Source: JAEUSG01 sp964590225
GTDB lineage: Bacteria > Fibrobacterota > OXYB2-FULL-49-7 > JAEUSG01
Assembly: GCA_964590225.1 (NCBI GenBank)
Contig: CAZPWS010000086.1
Location: 1 to 5,522 of the forward strand
Length of the DNA stretch: 5,522 nucleotides
Direction: 5' to 3'
Shown here: in pieces, positions 1-5,522 of the stretch
Layout of the letters: every line of letters starts with the position of its first letter
Numbering within the stretch: position 1 is the first letter of the stretch
Notes under the pieces: generated by a model
Seen by the model: only the letters and a program-made list of their open reading frames with translations
The model's database searches: none
What the model was told of the DNA's origin: nothing
Program-made: the position numbers and the translations under genes

Positions 1-1
1 G

Positions 2-334
2 GCTACTACCAGATTGGCGCAGATATGCAAGGATATGCACGAACAGGGAGGAACCATTCAGATTGTTCAGGGAACCTCTCCTATTTCTGACATAAGAGGT
101 ACAACATACAGCATTCGTATCGGTTCTATATTTGAAGCAATAGTCAATACTCAGGGTTCCCAAGCAGCCATATGGGTTGGAGGGGATAAAGACGGCACTC
201 CCGAATGGAAAATGATCAACGACCCATTGATTTCCCAAAACATACTTAAGGCCGTTAATGTCAGAGAAGGTAAGTCACTGCCTGCACTTGTTGAACTGCC
301 GATAGAAGCCAAAGATATCGCGAGGGTAAAGTGA
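2..334 (+). CDS. DUF3450-family periplasmic protein, C-terminal part (5' end outside window)
   Basis: The frame is already open at the first full codon (position 2), so the TTG at 14-16 is only an internal Leu and the true start lies upstream; 110 residues and the TGA stop are visible. The pattern IRIGSIFEAIV, then a Trp-containing stretch (PEWKMIND), then SLPALVELPIEA matches the end of DUF3450 proteins as I recall them (an 'RxG..a.....dG' segment, a Trp, a helix, then 'aP.LL.LPv'). DUF3450 proteins are exported, begin with a signal peptide and coiled coil, and are usually about 250 residues; those parts would lie before the window. Family members typically sit directly before ttpC in TonB2-type clusters, as here, where the stop overlaps the next ATG by one base. 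The molecular function of the family is unknown; a periplasmic role alongside TtpC is inference from position. Part of this fragment resembles the middle of TtpC (see findings). Confidence 0.82.
   Translation, partial: ATTRLAQICKDMHEQGGTIQIVQGTSPISDIRGTTYSIRIGSIFEAIVNTQGSQAAIWVGGDKDGTPEWKMINDPLISQNILKAVNVREGKSLPALVELPIEAKDIARVK
322..326 (+). promoter_or_regulatory. Ribosome binding site deciding the ttpC start
   Basis: GAGGG lies 7 bases before ATG 334 but only 4 bases before the in-frame GTG at 331. This spacing favours ATG 334 as the start. The site lies inside the DUF3450 coding region. Confidence 0.6.
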
Positions 335-1812
335 TGCCACACATAAAAACCTTAGCCATAATCTCCTTAAGCATCTCGCTTCTTTCTTTACCCTCCTATT
401 CCCAGCGAACTCAATCAAGACAATCAGAAGCTCGCTTGATAGAGCTTGAGACACTAAAGGACTATCTTAACGACGCGCGTGATTCTCTTCAAAAAGAAAT
501 CGCCGATCGGTGGCGCCTTAAACAGCGTTATGTCGAACAGCGCGAACTTGACAAGGAAGAAATAACACGACTTCGTGAATCGCAGGAGCGTGCTTTTTCT
601 GATCTTTCACGACTGAAAGAAGAGCTTTTTTCAAAAGAAAGAACGGTTGACGATCAGCGTAAACAGTTAGTTGCTAAAAAGGAATCGTGGGAATTTGTTA
701 TTGCATCTCTCTTTGAACAGTTGGATAAAGAATCCAGATATATTGATGAAACCAATCCTCTTGATCTTGAGAAGAGGCGTGAAAAACTTGAAAGCATCAG
801 AAGAGAATTTCAGAATACAAGAAATCCGAACAAGTTGATAACTCGACTCTTTGATTACCATGCTGATTACTTCCGCAAGGAGAATTCAATCAGCATAATC
901 AAACAGACTGTCCTTCCAGACGAAGGCGATCCAAAAAGTATGACAGCTGTAAAGTTTGGGGATGTTTTTGCCTACGCAGTCGCAGATGACGGATACGCAT
1001 ATATGGTTCGTCAAACAGGCAGGCTTGGAGCAGCAAAATACACGGTTGAGAAAGTTGGCGCGCCGCTATTGTCCGCTTTTGTGCAGGAAAAAATTCCGCA
1101 ATGGGCTGAAAGCGGGATCGTTACAGGAGTCGTTATTGCTGATGTCATGCAGAATGCAAACTCAGGGCTTCTTGTTTCAGGAAAAAAGGTGAGTTTCTGG
1201 ACAGGAGTCCGTGCATGGCTTAAAGCTGGTGGCCCCATAATGTTTCCTCTTTTTTTGCTTTTACTCTGGGCAATCATTCTGGTTGTATTAAAGCTATTCC
1301 AGTTCAAAGGCAAACATAAATACATAAAAGATTTTTATGAAAATGTCGCAGCAATGCTAAAAAAGGGAGAGCATGACAGAGCTCTTGAGTATGCAAGTAA
1401 AAGTCATGGAGTTGTGGCAAAGGTTGTAAAAACATGCCTCAAACATTCAAAATGGAATAGAAGTTCTGCGGAGAAGGCAGTCAGGGAGATCCTTGTTGAG
1501 GAATCACCTGAGCTCAACAAATATTTATCAACGCTGGGAGTCATTGCCGGTGCCGCTCCAATGCTTGGCCTTCTTGGAACAGTTACTGGAATGATAAGCC
1601 TTTTTGAAGTTATCACACACTATGGAACGAGTGATCCTAAGATACTAGCAGGTGGCATATCTGAAGCACTGATAACAACTCAAACCGGTTTATCTGTCGC
1701 TATTCCTATTTTGTTAGTTCACAATTTTCTCAGGAATCAGTCAAACCATATTCATGCAGAAATGGAGAAACACGCGATTAGGATTCTTAACAGGCTTTGG
1801 CCGGAGAACTAA
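334..1812 (+). CDS. ttpC: TtpC-like TonB-system protein: periplasmic coiled coil fused to MotA/TolQ/ExbB channel domain
   Basis: The protein has 492 residues if ATG 334 is used; GTG 331 would add one Met, but the GAGGG spacing favours 334. Residues 1-24 form a signal peptide with a hydrophobic core ending near SYSQ. Residues about 28-165 are charged and heptad-like, a long coiled coil. Residues about 185-245 look like a small beta-rich module. The first membrane segment is about 300-324, starting after AGGPIMFP. A cytoplasmic stretch follows (325-394), then two ExbB-type membrane helices, 395-425 with MLGLLGTVTGM and 440-467 with GISEALITTQTGL. Thr416, Glu444 and Thr449 match E. coli ExbB Thr148, Glu176 and Thr181. 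In Vibrio, TtpC is an inner-membrane protein required by the TonB2 system; the layout and length agree. The start overlaps the DUF3450 stop by one base and exbB follows after 6 bases. A plain long ExbB is the alternative name, but the periplasmic arm argues for TtpC. Confidence 0.88.
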   Translation: MPHIKTLAIISLSISLLSLPSYSQRTQSRQSEARLIELETLKDYLNDARDSLQKEIADRWRLKQRYVEQRELDKEEITRLRESQERAFSDLSRLKEELFSKERTVDDQRKQLVAKKESWEFVIASLFEQLDKESRYIDETNPLDLEKRREKLESIRREFQNTRNPNKLITRLFDYHADYFRKENSISIIKQTVLPDEGDPKSMTAVKFGDVFAYAVADDGYAYMVRQTGRLGAAKYTVEKVGAPLLSAFVQEKIPQWAESGIVTGVVIADVMQNANSGLLVSGKKVSFWTGVRAWLKAGGPIMFPLFLLLLWAIILVVLKLFQFKGKHKYIKDFYENVAAMLKKGEHDRALEYASKSHGVVAKVVKTCLKHSKWNRSSAEKAVREILVEESPELNKYLSTLGVIAGAAPMLGLLGTVTGMISLFEVITHYGTSDPKILAGGISEALITTQTGLSVAIPILLVHNFLRNQSNHIHAEMEKHAIRILNRLWPEN

Positions 1813-1818
1813 AGTGTC

Positions 1819-2469
1819 ATGACCTTTCTATACCATCTATTCAACAGCTACTTCGCTAAGGGTGGGACACTGATGATTTTTATATTCGGTGTTTCTGTTG
1901 TTGCAAGTTACATAGGACTCGAAAAGCTGTTATATCTTAACCGTTTCCATAAAGCTCGTTTACGCTATCTTGACTTGCTTGCTCCTGCACGAACCTTATG
2001 CAAGATTTCAAATGAAAATGCAACAGGTGTCAAAGAATTTGACAAACTTCTTGAGAAGGTTCAGGATCACTGCATGGAGCCTTCAACCGGTTGCTCCGTT
2101 TATCTGACTTTTAGAGAATTTCTTATTTCTGCGGTTCCTGAAGTTGATAAAGGGCTATCAACAATGTCGGCATGGATATCTGTTGCACCTCTTTTGGGTT
2201 TGCTTGGCACTGTTGGCGGAATGATAGAAACTTTCAGAGTTATCACGGATTATGGTTTAGGTAATCCCAACCTTACCGCAGAAGGGATAAGTATAGCTCT
2301 TATTACAACGCAGGCAGGGCTTACTGTCGCTTTCCCTATGGTGCTGTTTCATAATTATCTGTGCAACAAGGCAAAAGATATTAAGAACACTCTTTTTAAA
2401 GATGGGGAGGAACTTGTGAACTTGTTCGCAGCAGTGAATTTGGATAAAAATGGGGAGAAGCGAAATTAA
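1819..2469 (+). CDS. exbB: ExbB, inner-membrane proton channel subunit (MotA/TolQ/ExbB family)
   Basis: At 216 residues this is close to the usual ExbB size. Three membrane segments are visible: about 16-38, 115-141 (LLGLLGTVGGM) and 153-180 (GISIALITTQAGL), with a cytoplasmic stretch between the first two. It would form the ExbB oligomer around ExbD and turn the proton gradient into movement of TonB. The C-terminal half is clearly paralogous to the end of TtpC. Thr131 and Thr164 match E. coli ExbB Thr148 and Thr181, but the Glu176 position is Ile159. A Glu (137) sits at the end of the second helix. ATG 1819 is chosen because the next Met (19) is inside the first membrane segment. The binding site is weak: GGAG at 1803-1806 is 12 bases away, so translation probably depends on coupling with ttpC. 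It overlaps exbD by one base (TAATG). Confidence 0.92.
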   Translation: MTFLYHLFNSYFAKGGTLMIFIFGVSVVASYIGLEKLLYLNRFHKARLRYLDLLAPARTLCKISNENATGVKEFDKLLEKVQDHCMEPSTGCSVYLTFREFLISAVPEVDKGLSTMSAWISVAPLLGLLGTVGGMIETFRVITDYGLGNPNLTAEGISIALITTQAGLTVAFPMVLFHNYLCNKAKDIKNTLFKDGEELVNLFAAVNLDKNGEKRN

Positions 2470-2879
2470 TGTTTGAAGACTATAAAATTAGTAGTGCCTC
2501 CACCGATTCTGCATCAATAGATATGGGGCCGTTGATTGACATGGTGTTTATATTACTGATTTTTTTTGTAGTAACGACAAATTTCAACCGTCAGACAGGT
2601 GTGGATGTATCAAAGCCCAAAGCAAGCAGCGCCATAAGTCAGGGAACAAAGACTGTGCTTGTGGGAGTGGCGAGAGACGGCTCGATTCATGTTTATGGCA
2701 GACAGGTTACTCCGGAGAGACTTTATATGCTTGTTCAACAGGAAGTAACAAAAAATCCTGAAACCGCAGTAGTAATAATAGCCGATACCGAAGCGGCTGT
2801 TGGAATAACTGTTTCAGTCATGGATCAATGCATTTTAGCTGGAGCGCAAAAGGTTTCAATTGCAGCAGATAAGGAGTAG
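2469..2879 (+). CDS. exbD: ExbD, biopolymer transport/energy-transduction subunit
   Basis: The 136-residue length is normal for ExbD. A short cytoplasmic N-terminus (about 1-18) leads into one membrane helix with the hallmark PLIDMVFILLIFFVVTT (21-37). Asp24 matches the essential membrane Asp25 of E. coli ExbD. Residues about 40-136 are the periplasmic domain, ending in the family pattern VVIIADTEA...VMDQC...AGAQKVSIA. ExbD sits in the ExbB pore and passes energy to TonB. The start overlaps the exbB stop by one base, and GGGGAG at 2452-2457 is a plausible binding site within exbB. The neighbours TtpC, ExbB and TonB favour ExbD over TolR or another member of the ExbD/TolR family. Confidence 0.94.
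   Translation: MFEDYKISSASTDSASIDMGPLIDMVFILLIFFVVTTNFNRQTGVDVSKPKASSAISQGTKTVLVGVARDGSIHVYGRQVTPERLYMLVQQEVTKNPETAVVIIADTEAAVGITVSVMDQCILAGAQKVSIAADKE
2871..2876 (+). promoter_or_regulatory. Ribosome binding site supporting the TTG start of tonB
   Basis: AAGGAG, the strongest Shine-Dalgarno match in the operon, ends 8 bases before TTG 2885. It lies in the last codons of exbD. It fixes the tonB start at a non-ATG codon. Confidence 0.72.
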
Positions 2880-2884
2880 TTAAT

Positions 2885-3511
2885 TTGAAAGCAATAGCTT
2901 ATTCTGGAAATATTTTACTTAAACTGGCTGCCATACTAACACTGAATGTACTATTATTTATGGTAATCCCTCTGAGTCAGAACTTTCTTAAATTATTTGA
3001 AGACAAAAAAAGTACTTTTGACACACAAAAAAGAATTATTGCTGAGTATGTGAAGCCTGATCAAAAAGAAGAAAAACCGAAACCTAAAAGCAGGATTAGG
3101 GAAGTAAGCAATACATCAACCCAGCCTTTGCAGAATCCGGGGAAATTTAAATTCAGTCCTGACTTGAGTGTCGGTTCCGGAGGGGATGGGGTTGCAATTC
3201 AAGGTCAACAGCTTGAAGCGGAGGTGTTTGAAGAAGGTGATGTTGATGTGATAGCGGCGCCAAGATTTCAACCCCAGCCTCCATATCCCGATAAAGCACG
3301 AGAGCTCGCTATTGAAGGAATGGTAAAAGTTGTATTTGTGGTTGATGTTTCTGGTAATGTAAGCAGTATCCGTTCCATAGAAGCACCCCATCAAAGTTTT
3401 GACAAGGTTGTAAGGGAAGTTGTATCAACATGGAAGTTCTCTCCCGCAGTAAAGAGAGGTGTACCGGTAAAAAGTGTCATGAGCATAGTGATTGAATACG
3501 GGCTCAATTAG
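2885..3511 (+). CDS. tonB: TonB, periplasm-spanning energy transducer (TonB2 type)
   Basis: The 208-residue protein starts at TTG 2885. The next in-frame Met codon (residue 26) is within the membrane helix, so a later start would destroy the anchor. Residues about 9-33 are the inner-membrane anchor. Residues 55-70 are a short Lys/Pro/Glu-rich linker (KPDQKEEKPKPK). Residues 88-125 hold a segment (KFSPDLSVGSGGDG, then acidic EAEVFEEGDVD) that I recall from TonBs encoded next to TtpC. Residues 126-208 are the TonB C-terminal domain: PPYPDKARELAIEG with the Tyr-Pro motif, VVFVVDVSGNVS, and FDKVVREVVSTWKFSPA. It would contact the TonB box of outer-membrane receptors. The linker is short compared with E. 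coli TonB. The membrane helix contains no His, unlike E. coli TonB (His20). It lies 5 bases after exbD and its stop abuts the next ATG. Confidence 0.93.
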   Translation: MKAIAYSGNILLKLAAILTLNVLLFMVIPLSQNFLKLFEDKKSTFDTQKRIIAEYVKPDQKEEKPKPKSRIREVSNTSTQPLQNPGKFKFSPDLSVGSGGDGVAIQGQQLEAEVFEEGDVDVIAAPRFQPQPPYPDKARELAIEGMVKVVFVVDVSGNVSSIRSIEAPHQSFDKVVREVVSTWKFSPAVKRGVPVKSVMSIVIEYGLN

Positions 3512-4426
3512 ATGCTTAAGCTTTTGATATTCATTATTGCCATAATGCTGAATATATCAGCAGCTTCATCTCTTATGGAACGGGCTAATGAATCGTATAG
3601 TGCAGGAAACATCAATGAAGCAATTTCATTATATAAGGATGCTGCGCTGCACGGAGAAAACCCTGCTCTCTGCTACTTCAACATGGCAAACGCCTATTTT
3701 TCCATTGATAGCTTGCCACAAAGTGTGGTTTATTACAGAGCCTGCATCAGTTATGCACCAGAATTTTTCAGAGCACATCTCAACTTGTCCATTGCCTACC
3801 ATTCTCTTGACGACATAGGTGCTTGTATAGCTTCGGTCAAAAGGGCAATAGATATTAACCCAAGCGACGAAAAAGCGCTATTCATACTTGCTGCTTCCTT
3901 CCGTAGGGCTGGAGCATATCCTGAAGCAATCTCGGCCTTTGAAAACCTGGCAGAAAGATATTCTGAGAACGAGGATGCGTTTATTTCTCTTGCAGAAATG
4001 TACAGAGAACTTGACGATCCAAGGAGGGCGATAGCATGGCTTTCAAAATTTCCGGAAAGCGGTTCCCGTAGGGCCTATGTAAACATCGTTCTTGCTGAAA
4101 TCTATGAAGCTCTCGGGGAACTTGAAAGAGCAATTTATCATTTGCAGATTTCGTATGATCTAGACAAATCAAATAAATGGGTTTTTTATAACATTGTTAC
4201 GCTTTTACAAAAGTCTGGGAATGAGCTTGTGGCTCTCGAACAGGCCAAATCAGGCCTTGAGTTAATGCAAAATTTTGCACAGCTCGCACTACTTGCCGCT
4301 AATATCGCTTTTAATCTTGAAAAAATTGATGAGGCTGAACGCCTTTACATCATAGCCAGAGATAACGGCAGCGCAGGAGCGGTAATCGGCCTCGACAACA
4401 TACGCATTATAAAAAATATTCCATGA
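3512..4426 (+). CDS. Exported tetratricopeptide-repeat protein of the TonB2-type cluster
   Basis: The protein has 304 residues. Residues 1-18 form a signal peptide (hydrophobic core LLIFIIAIML, likely cut near ISA-A); no lipobox Cys is seen, so a soluble periplasmic protein is likely. The rest is about eight TPR-like helical hairpins at roughly 20-50, 51-84, 85-118, 119-152, 153-184, 186-219, 221-254 and 256-289. Typical TPR positions are visible, such as A..Y...G....A, and Asn/Asp-Pro turns (DINPSD). The start abuts the tonB TAG with no gap and lacks a clear Shine-Dalgarno, so it probably relies on re-initiation after tonB. A TPR gene at this place also ends the Vibrio TonB2 cluster. TPRs bind proteins; the partner and exact role here are unknown. 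This is the last gene of the operon. Confidence 0.88.
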   Translation: MLKLLIFIIAIMLNISAASSLMERANESYSAGNINEAISLYKDAALHGENPALCYFNMANAYFSIDSLPQSVVYYRACISYAPEFFRAHLNLSIAYHSLDDIGACIASVKRAIDINPSDEKALFILAASFRRAGAYPEAISAFENLAERYSENEDAFISLAEMYRELDDPRRAIAWLSKFPESGSRRAYVNIVLAEIYEALGELERAIYHLQISYDLDKSNKWVFYNIVTLLQKSGNELVALEQAKSGLELMQNFAQLALLAANIAFNLEKIDEAERLYIIARDNGSAGAVIGLDNIRIIKNIP

Positions 4427-4449
4427 GCACAATAATCTGATTCTAAATA
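4427..4449. other. Convergent intergenic gap, no clear terminator
   Basis: Only 23 bases separate the TPR stop from the glycosyltransferase stop on the other strand. A 5-bp inverted repeat (CTGAT 4437-4441 and ATCAG 4449-4453) is present, but it is AT-rich, has a 7-base loop and no T-run on either side. I see no convincing intrinsic terminator. Confidence 0.5.
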
Positions 4450-5445
4450 TCAGCAGCAAGCCTGTAATACGGGTTCATTAGTGCTGTAAACTGTGGTTTC
4501 AGGATTAACAAACAAGTCACTTTTTTGTAGCTTCATTTCAGCTAAAACAATTCCTGTATCTTTGAGAAGCTTTCGGAAAACTTCTTTACCTCTGTAATCA
4601 AGCGAACGATCAAAGGCCGCACTTCTCATTCTATTATGCAAGTGTGGGCTTTCCAATACATAAGCAGCTCTTACGGCAAGAGACTCAATATTATCGTCAA
4701 GAATACCACTTATGCCATCCTCAATAATATCAGCCGGTCCTTTACAGTTATAGGCACAAACAGGAAGAGCGCAAGCAAACGCTTCTATAATAGAACGACC
4801 GAACGCATCGAATCTCGAAGGAAAGATAAGCATGTCCGAATTTGAATATAGTTTCCGTAATTCCGCAGGCGACTGCCATCCGCAAAACAATGCATCTGGC
4901 AACGATTGCCTAACCTCCTCTTCGCAGGGGCCAAGTCCTGCAATTGTAAGCATAGCCTGGGGATGTACCTCCCTAATTTTGCTCATAAAAAGAGGAAGAT
5001 CCAATACGCCTTTTTCCTTACTTAATCTTCCGGCAAATAAAATGTTCGGTCTTGTTATAGGGCGGACAGGAAACATTTTTCTTTGTCCGCTATCTTCGGG
5101 ATAATAAAGAGAAGGGTTTATCCAATGAGTTGTAGAATTAATTTTTATTGGGCTTATTTGCATACCAGGACCAGCAAGCCAATCGCGATGCTCGCTATTG
5201 AGCGTAAATAGTCCGTCAAAAGAGCGGTAAAATGCTCTTAACATTCTTCGCATACGAGACAAAGACTGTTTGTCAAATGACAAGGCAGACTTGGCAAACT
5301 CAAGCCAGTCGGTATGTACAAAAAAGAAGGCAGGTACATTAAATGCCTGTTTGAGATAAAGTGCGACAAGCCCCATAGATAATTCTGTCGAAGCCATTAC
5401 TCTGTCATAACCGCCTTCGGTCATTAACTTATGTACTGCAAGCAT
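4450..5445 (-). CDS. GT4-family glycosyltransferase, N-terminally truncated or frameshifted
   Basis: The 331-residue frame from ATG 5445 carries the GT-B, GT4-type C-terminal domain: ILFAGRLSKEKGV (Arg140, Lys145, expected to hold the donor phosphates), LTIAGLGP, FCGW, then FPSRFDAFGRSIIEA with the D-x7-E motif (Asp213, Glu221; Asp replaces the usual first Glu), and GPADIIEDGISG. The N-terminal domain is only partly present: YDRVMASTELSMGLVALY and FFVHTDWLEFA resemble the later part of that domain, but the first roughly 80-100 residues with the Gly-rich acceptor loop are absent. A 331-residue GT4 enzyme would be short, and upstream codons 5446-5460 (FRIPD) still look like family sequence. ATG 5445 has no good Shine-Dalgarno. 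It would transfer a sugar from a nucleotide donor, probably for lipid or surface glycans; the substrate is unknown. It converges on the TonB operon and is probably unrelated to it. The stop is TGA, preceded by Cys-Cys. It may be a pseudogene or carry a sequencing indel. Confidence 0.8.
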   Translation of the reverse strand: MLAVHKLMTEGGYDRVMASTELSMGLVALYLKQAFNVPAFFFVHTDWLEFAKSALSFDKQSLSRMRRMLRAFYRSFDGLFTLNSEHRDWLAGPGMQISPIKINSTTHWINPSLYYPEDSGQRKMFPVRPITRPNILFAGRLSKEKGVLDLPLFMSKIREVHPQAMLTIAGLGPCEEEVRQSLPDALFCGWQSPAELRKLYSNSDMLIFPSRFDAFGRSIIEAFACALPVCAYNCKGPADIIEDGISGILDDNIESLAVRAAYVLESPHLHNRMRSAAFDRSLDYRGKEVFRKLLKDTGIVLAEMKLQKSDLFVNPETTVYSTNEPVLQACC

Positions 5446-5522
5446 ATCCGGTATTCGAAATTTTTGACTAGTGCCACGACCATTTAATTTTTACACTTTT
5501 TAAACTTTCTGTTCGCTTTTGG
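5446..5522 (-). other. AT-rich stretch upstream of the glycosyltransferase frame; likely remnant of its 5' coding part
   Basis: Reading the glycosyltransferase frame upstream of ATG 5445 gives GTSQKFRIPD before in-frame stops at 5491-5493 and 5500-5502. FRIP precedes the same helix in GT4 enzymes I recall (pattern 'RIPP.LEVLDY...G..H'). A neighbouring minus-strand frame is open from the window edge to a TAG at 5468-5470, so a one-base indel could join it to the glycosyltransferase frame. No confident promoter is seen here. Confidence 0.4.

Noticed and set aside
331..333. GTG as the start of ttpC
   Set aside because: The ribosome binding site is only 4 bases away, while ATG 334 has 7-base spacing and the usual stop/start overlap.
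14..334. A complete 106-residue gene starting at TTG 14
   Set aside because: The frame is open to the window edge and the protein matches the C-terminal end of a longer family, so it is a 5'-cut fragment.
956..1192. Plus-strand 78-residue open frame inside ttpC
   Set aside because: It is an alternative frame of a well-supported gene, with no family signal.
1011..1325. Minus-strand 104-residue open frame
   Set aside because: It is antisense to the TtpC membrane region and has no family features.
1570..2380. Similar stretches in ttpC and exbB as a DNA repeat
   Set aside because: The likeness is at protein level between paralogous channel domains; the DNA has diverged, so it is not a recent duplication.
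4437..4453. Possible terminator hairpin between the convergent genes
   Set aside because: The stem is only 5 AT-rich base pairs and there is no T-run on either strand.
4832..5104. Plus-strand 90-residue open frame
   Set aside because: It lies antisense inside the conserved glycosyltransferase domain and shows no recognisable protein pattern; it is a shadow.
1..5522. CRISPR arrays, tRNA/rRNA genes, insertion sequences, attachment sites
   Set aside because: No spaced direct repeats, tRNA-like fold, transposase or flanking inverted repeats were seen; nearly all bases lie in the listed coding regions.

Overview
The window carries the tail of a long, tightly packed plus-strand operon (about positions 1-4426) and, converging on it, one minus-strand glycosyltransferase gene (4450-5445). 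The operon encodes a TonB-type energy-transduction machine, so the organism is a Gram-negative (diderm) bacterium. By eye the base composition is moderately AT-rich. The set DUF3450 - TtpC - ExbB - ExbD - TonB - TPR is the layout known from the Vibrio/Shewanella TonB2 cluster, and similar clusters occur in other diderm phyla. The sequence alone does not let me name the genus or phylum.

Layout: (i) 2-334, C-terminal 110 residues of a DUF3450-family periplasmic protein cut by the window edge; (ii) 334-1812, a TtpC-like protein with signal peptide, periplasmic coiled coil, small beta-type module and a C-terminal MotA/TolQ/ExbB channel domain; (iii) 1819-2469, a second, ordinary-sized ExbB; (iv) 2469-2879, ExbD; (v) 2885-3511, a TonB of the TonB2 type that starts with TTG; (vi) 3512-4426, an exported TPR protein; (vii) a 23-bp convergent gap; (viii) 4450-5445 on the minus strand, a GT4 glycosyltransferase whose N-terminal half-fold is missing; (ix) 5446-5522, a short AT-rich stretch that probably holds the remains of the 5' end of that gene.

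How the genes work together: ExbB and ExbD form the inner-membrane proton-driven motor. TonB carries the force across the periplasm to outer-membrane receptors. TtpC is an extra ExbB-like subunit with a large periplasmic arm that TonB2 systems need. DUF3450 and TPR proteins are constant companions of unknown mechanism. The genes overlap by one base or lie 0-6 bases apart, so they are almost certainly co-transcribed and translationally coupled. No TonB-dependent receptor is in the window, so the substrate is unknown.

Most notable: the DUF3450 fragment and the middle of TtpC share a roughly 45-residue sequence pattern with one gap, suggesting a common periplasmic module. The two channel paralogues differ at the position of E. 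coli ExbB Glu176, with Glu kept in TtpC and Ile in ExbB. The glycosyltransferase shows family-like sequence upstream of its first ATG, which points to a truncated or frameshifted gene.
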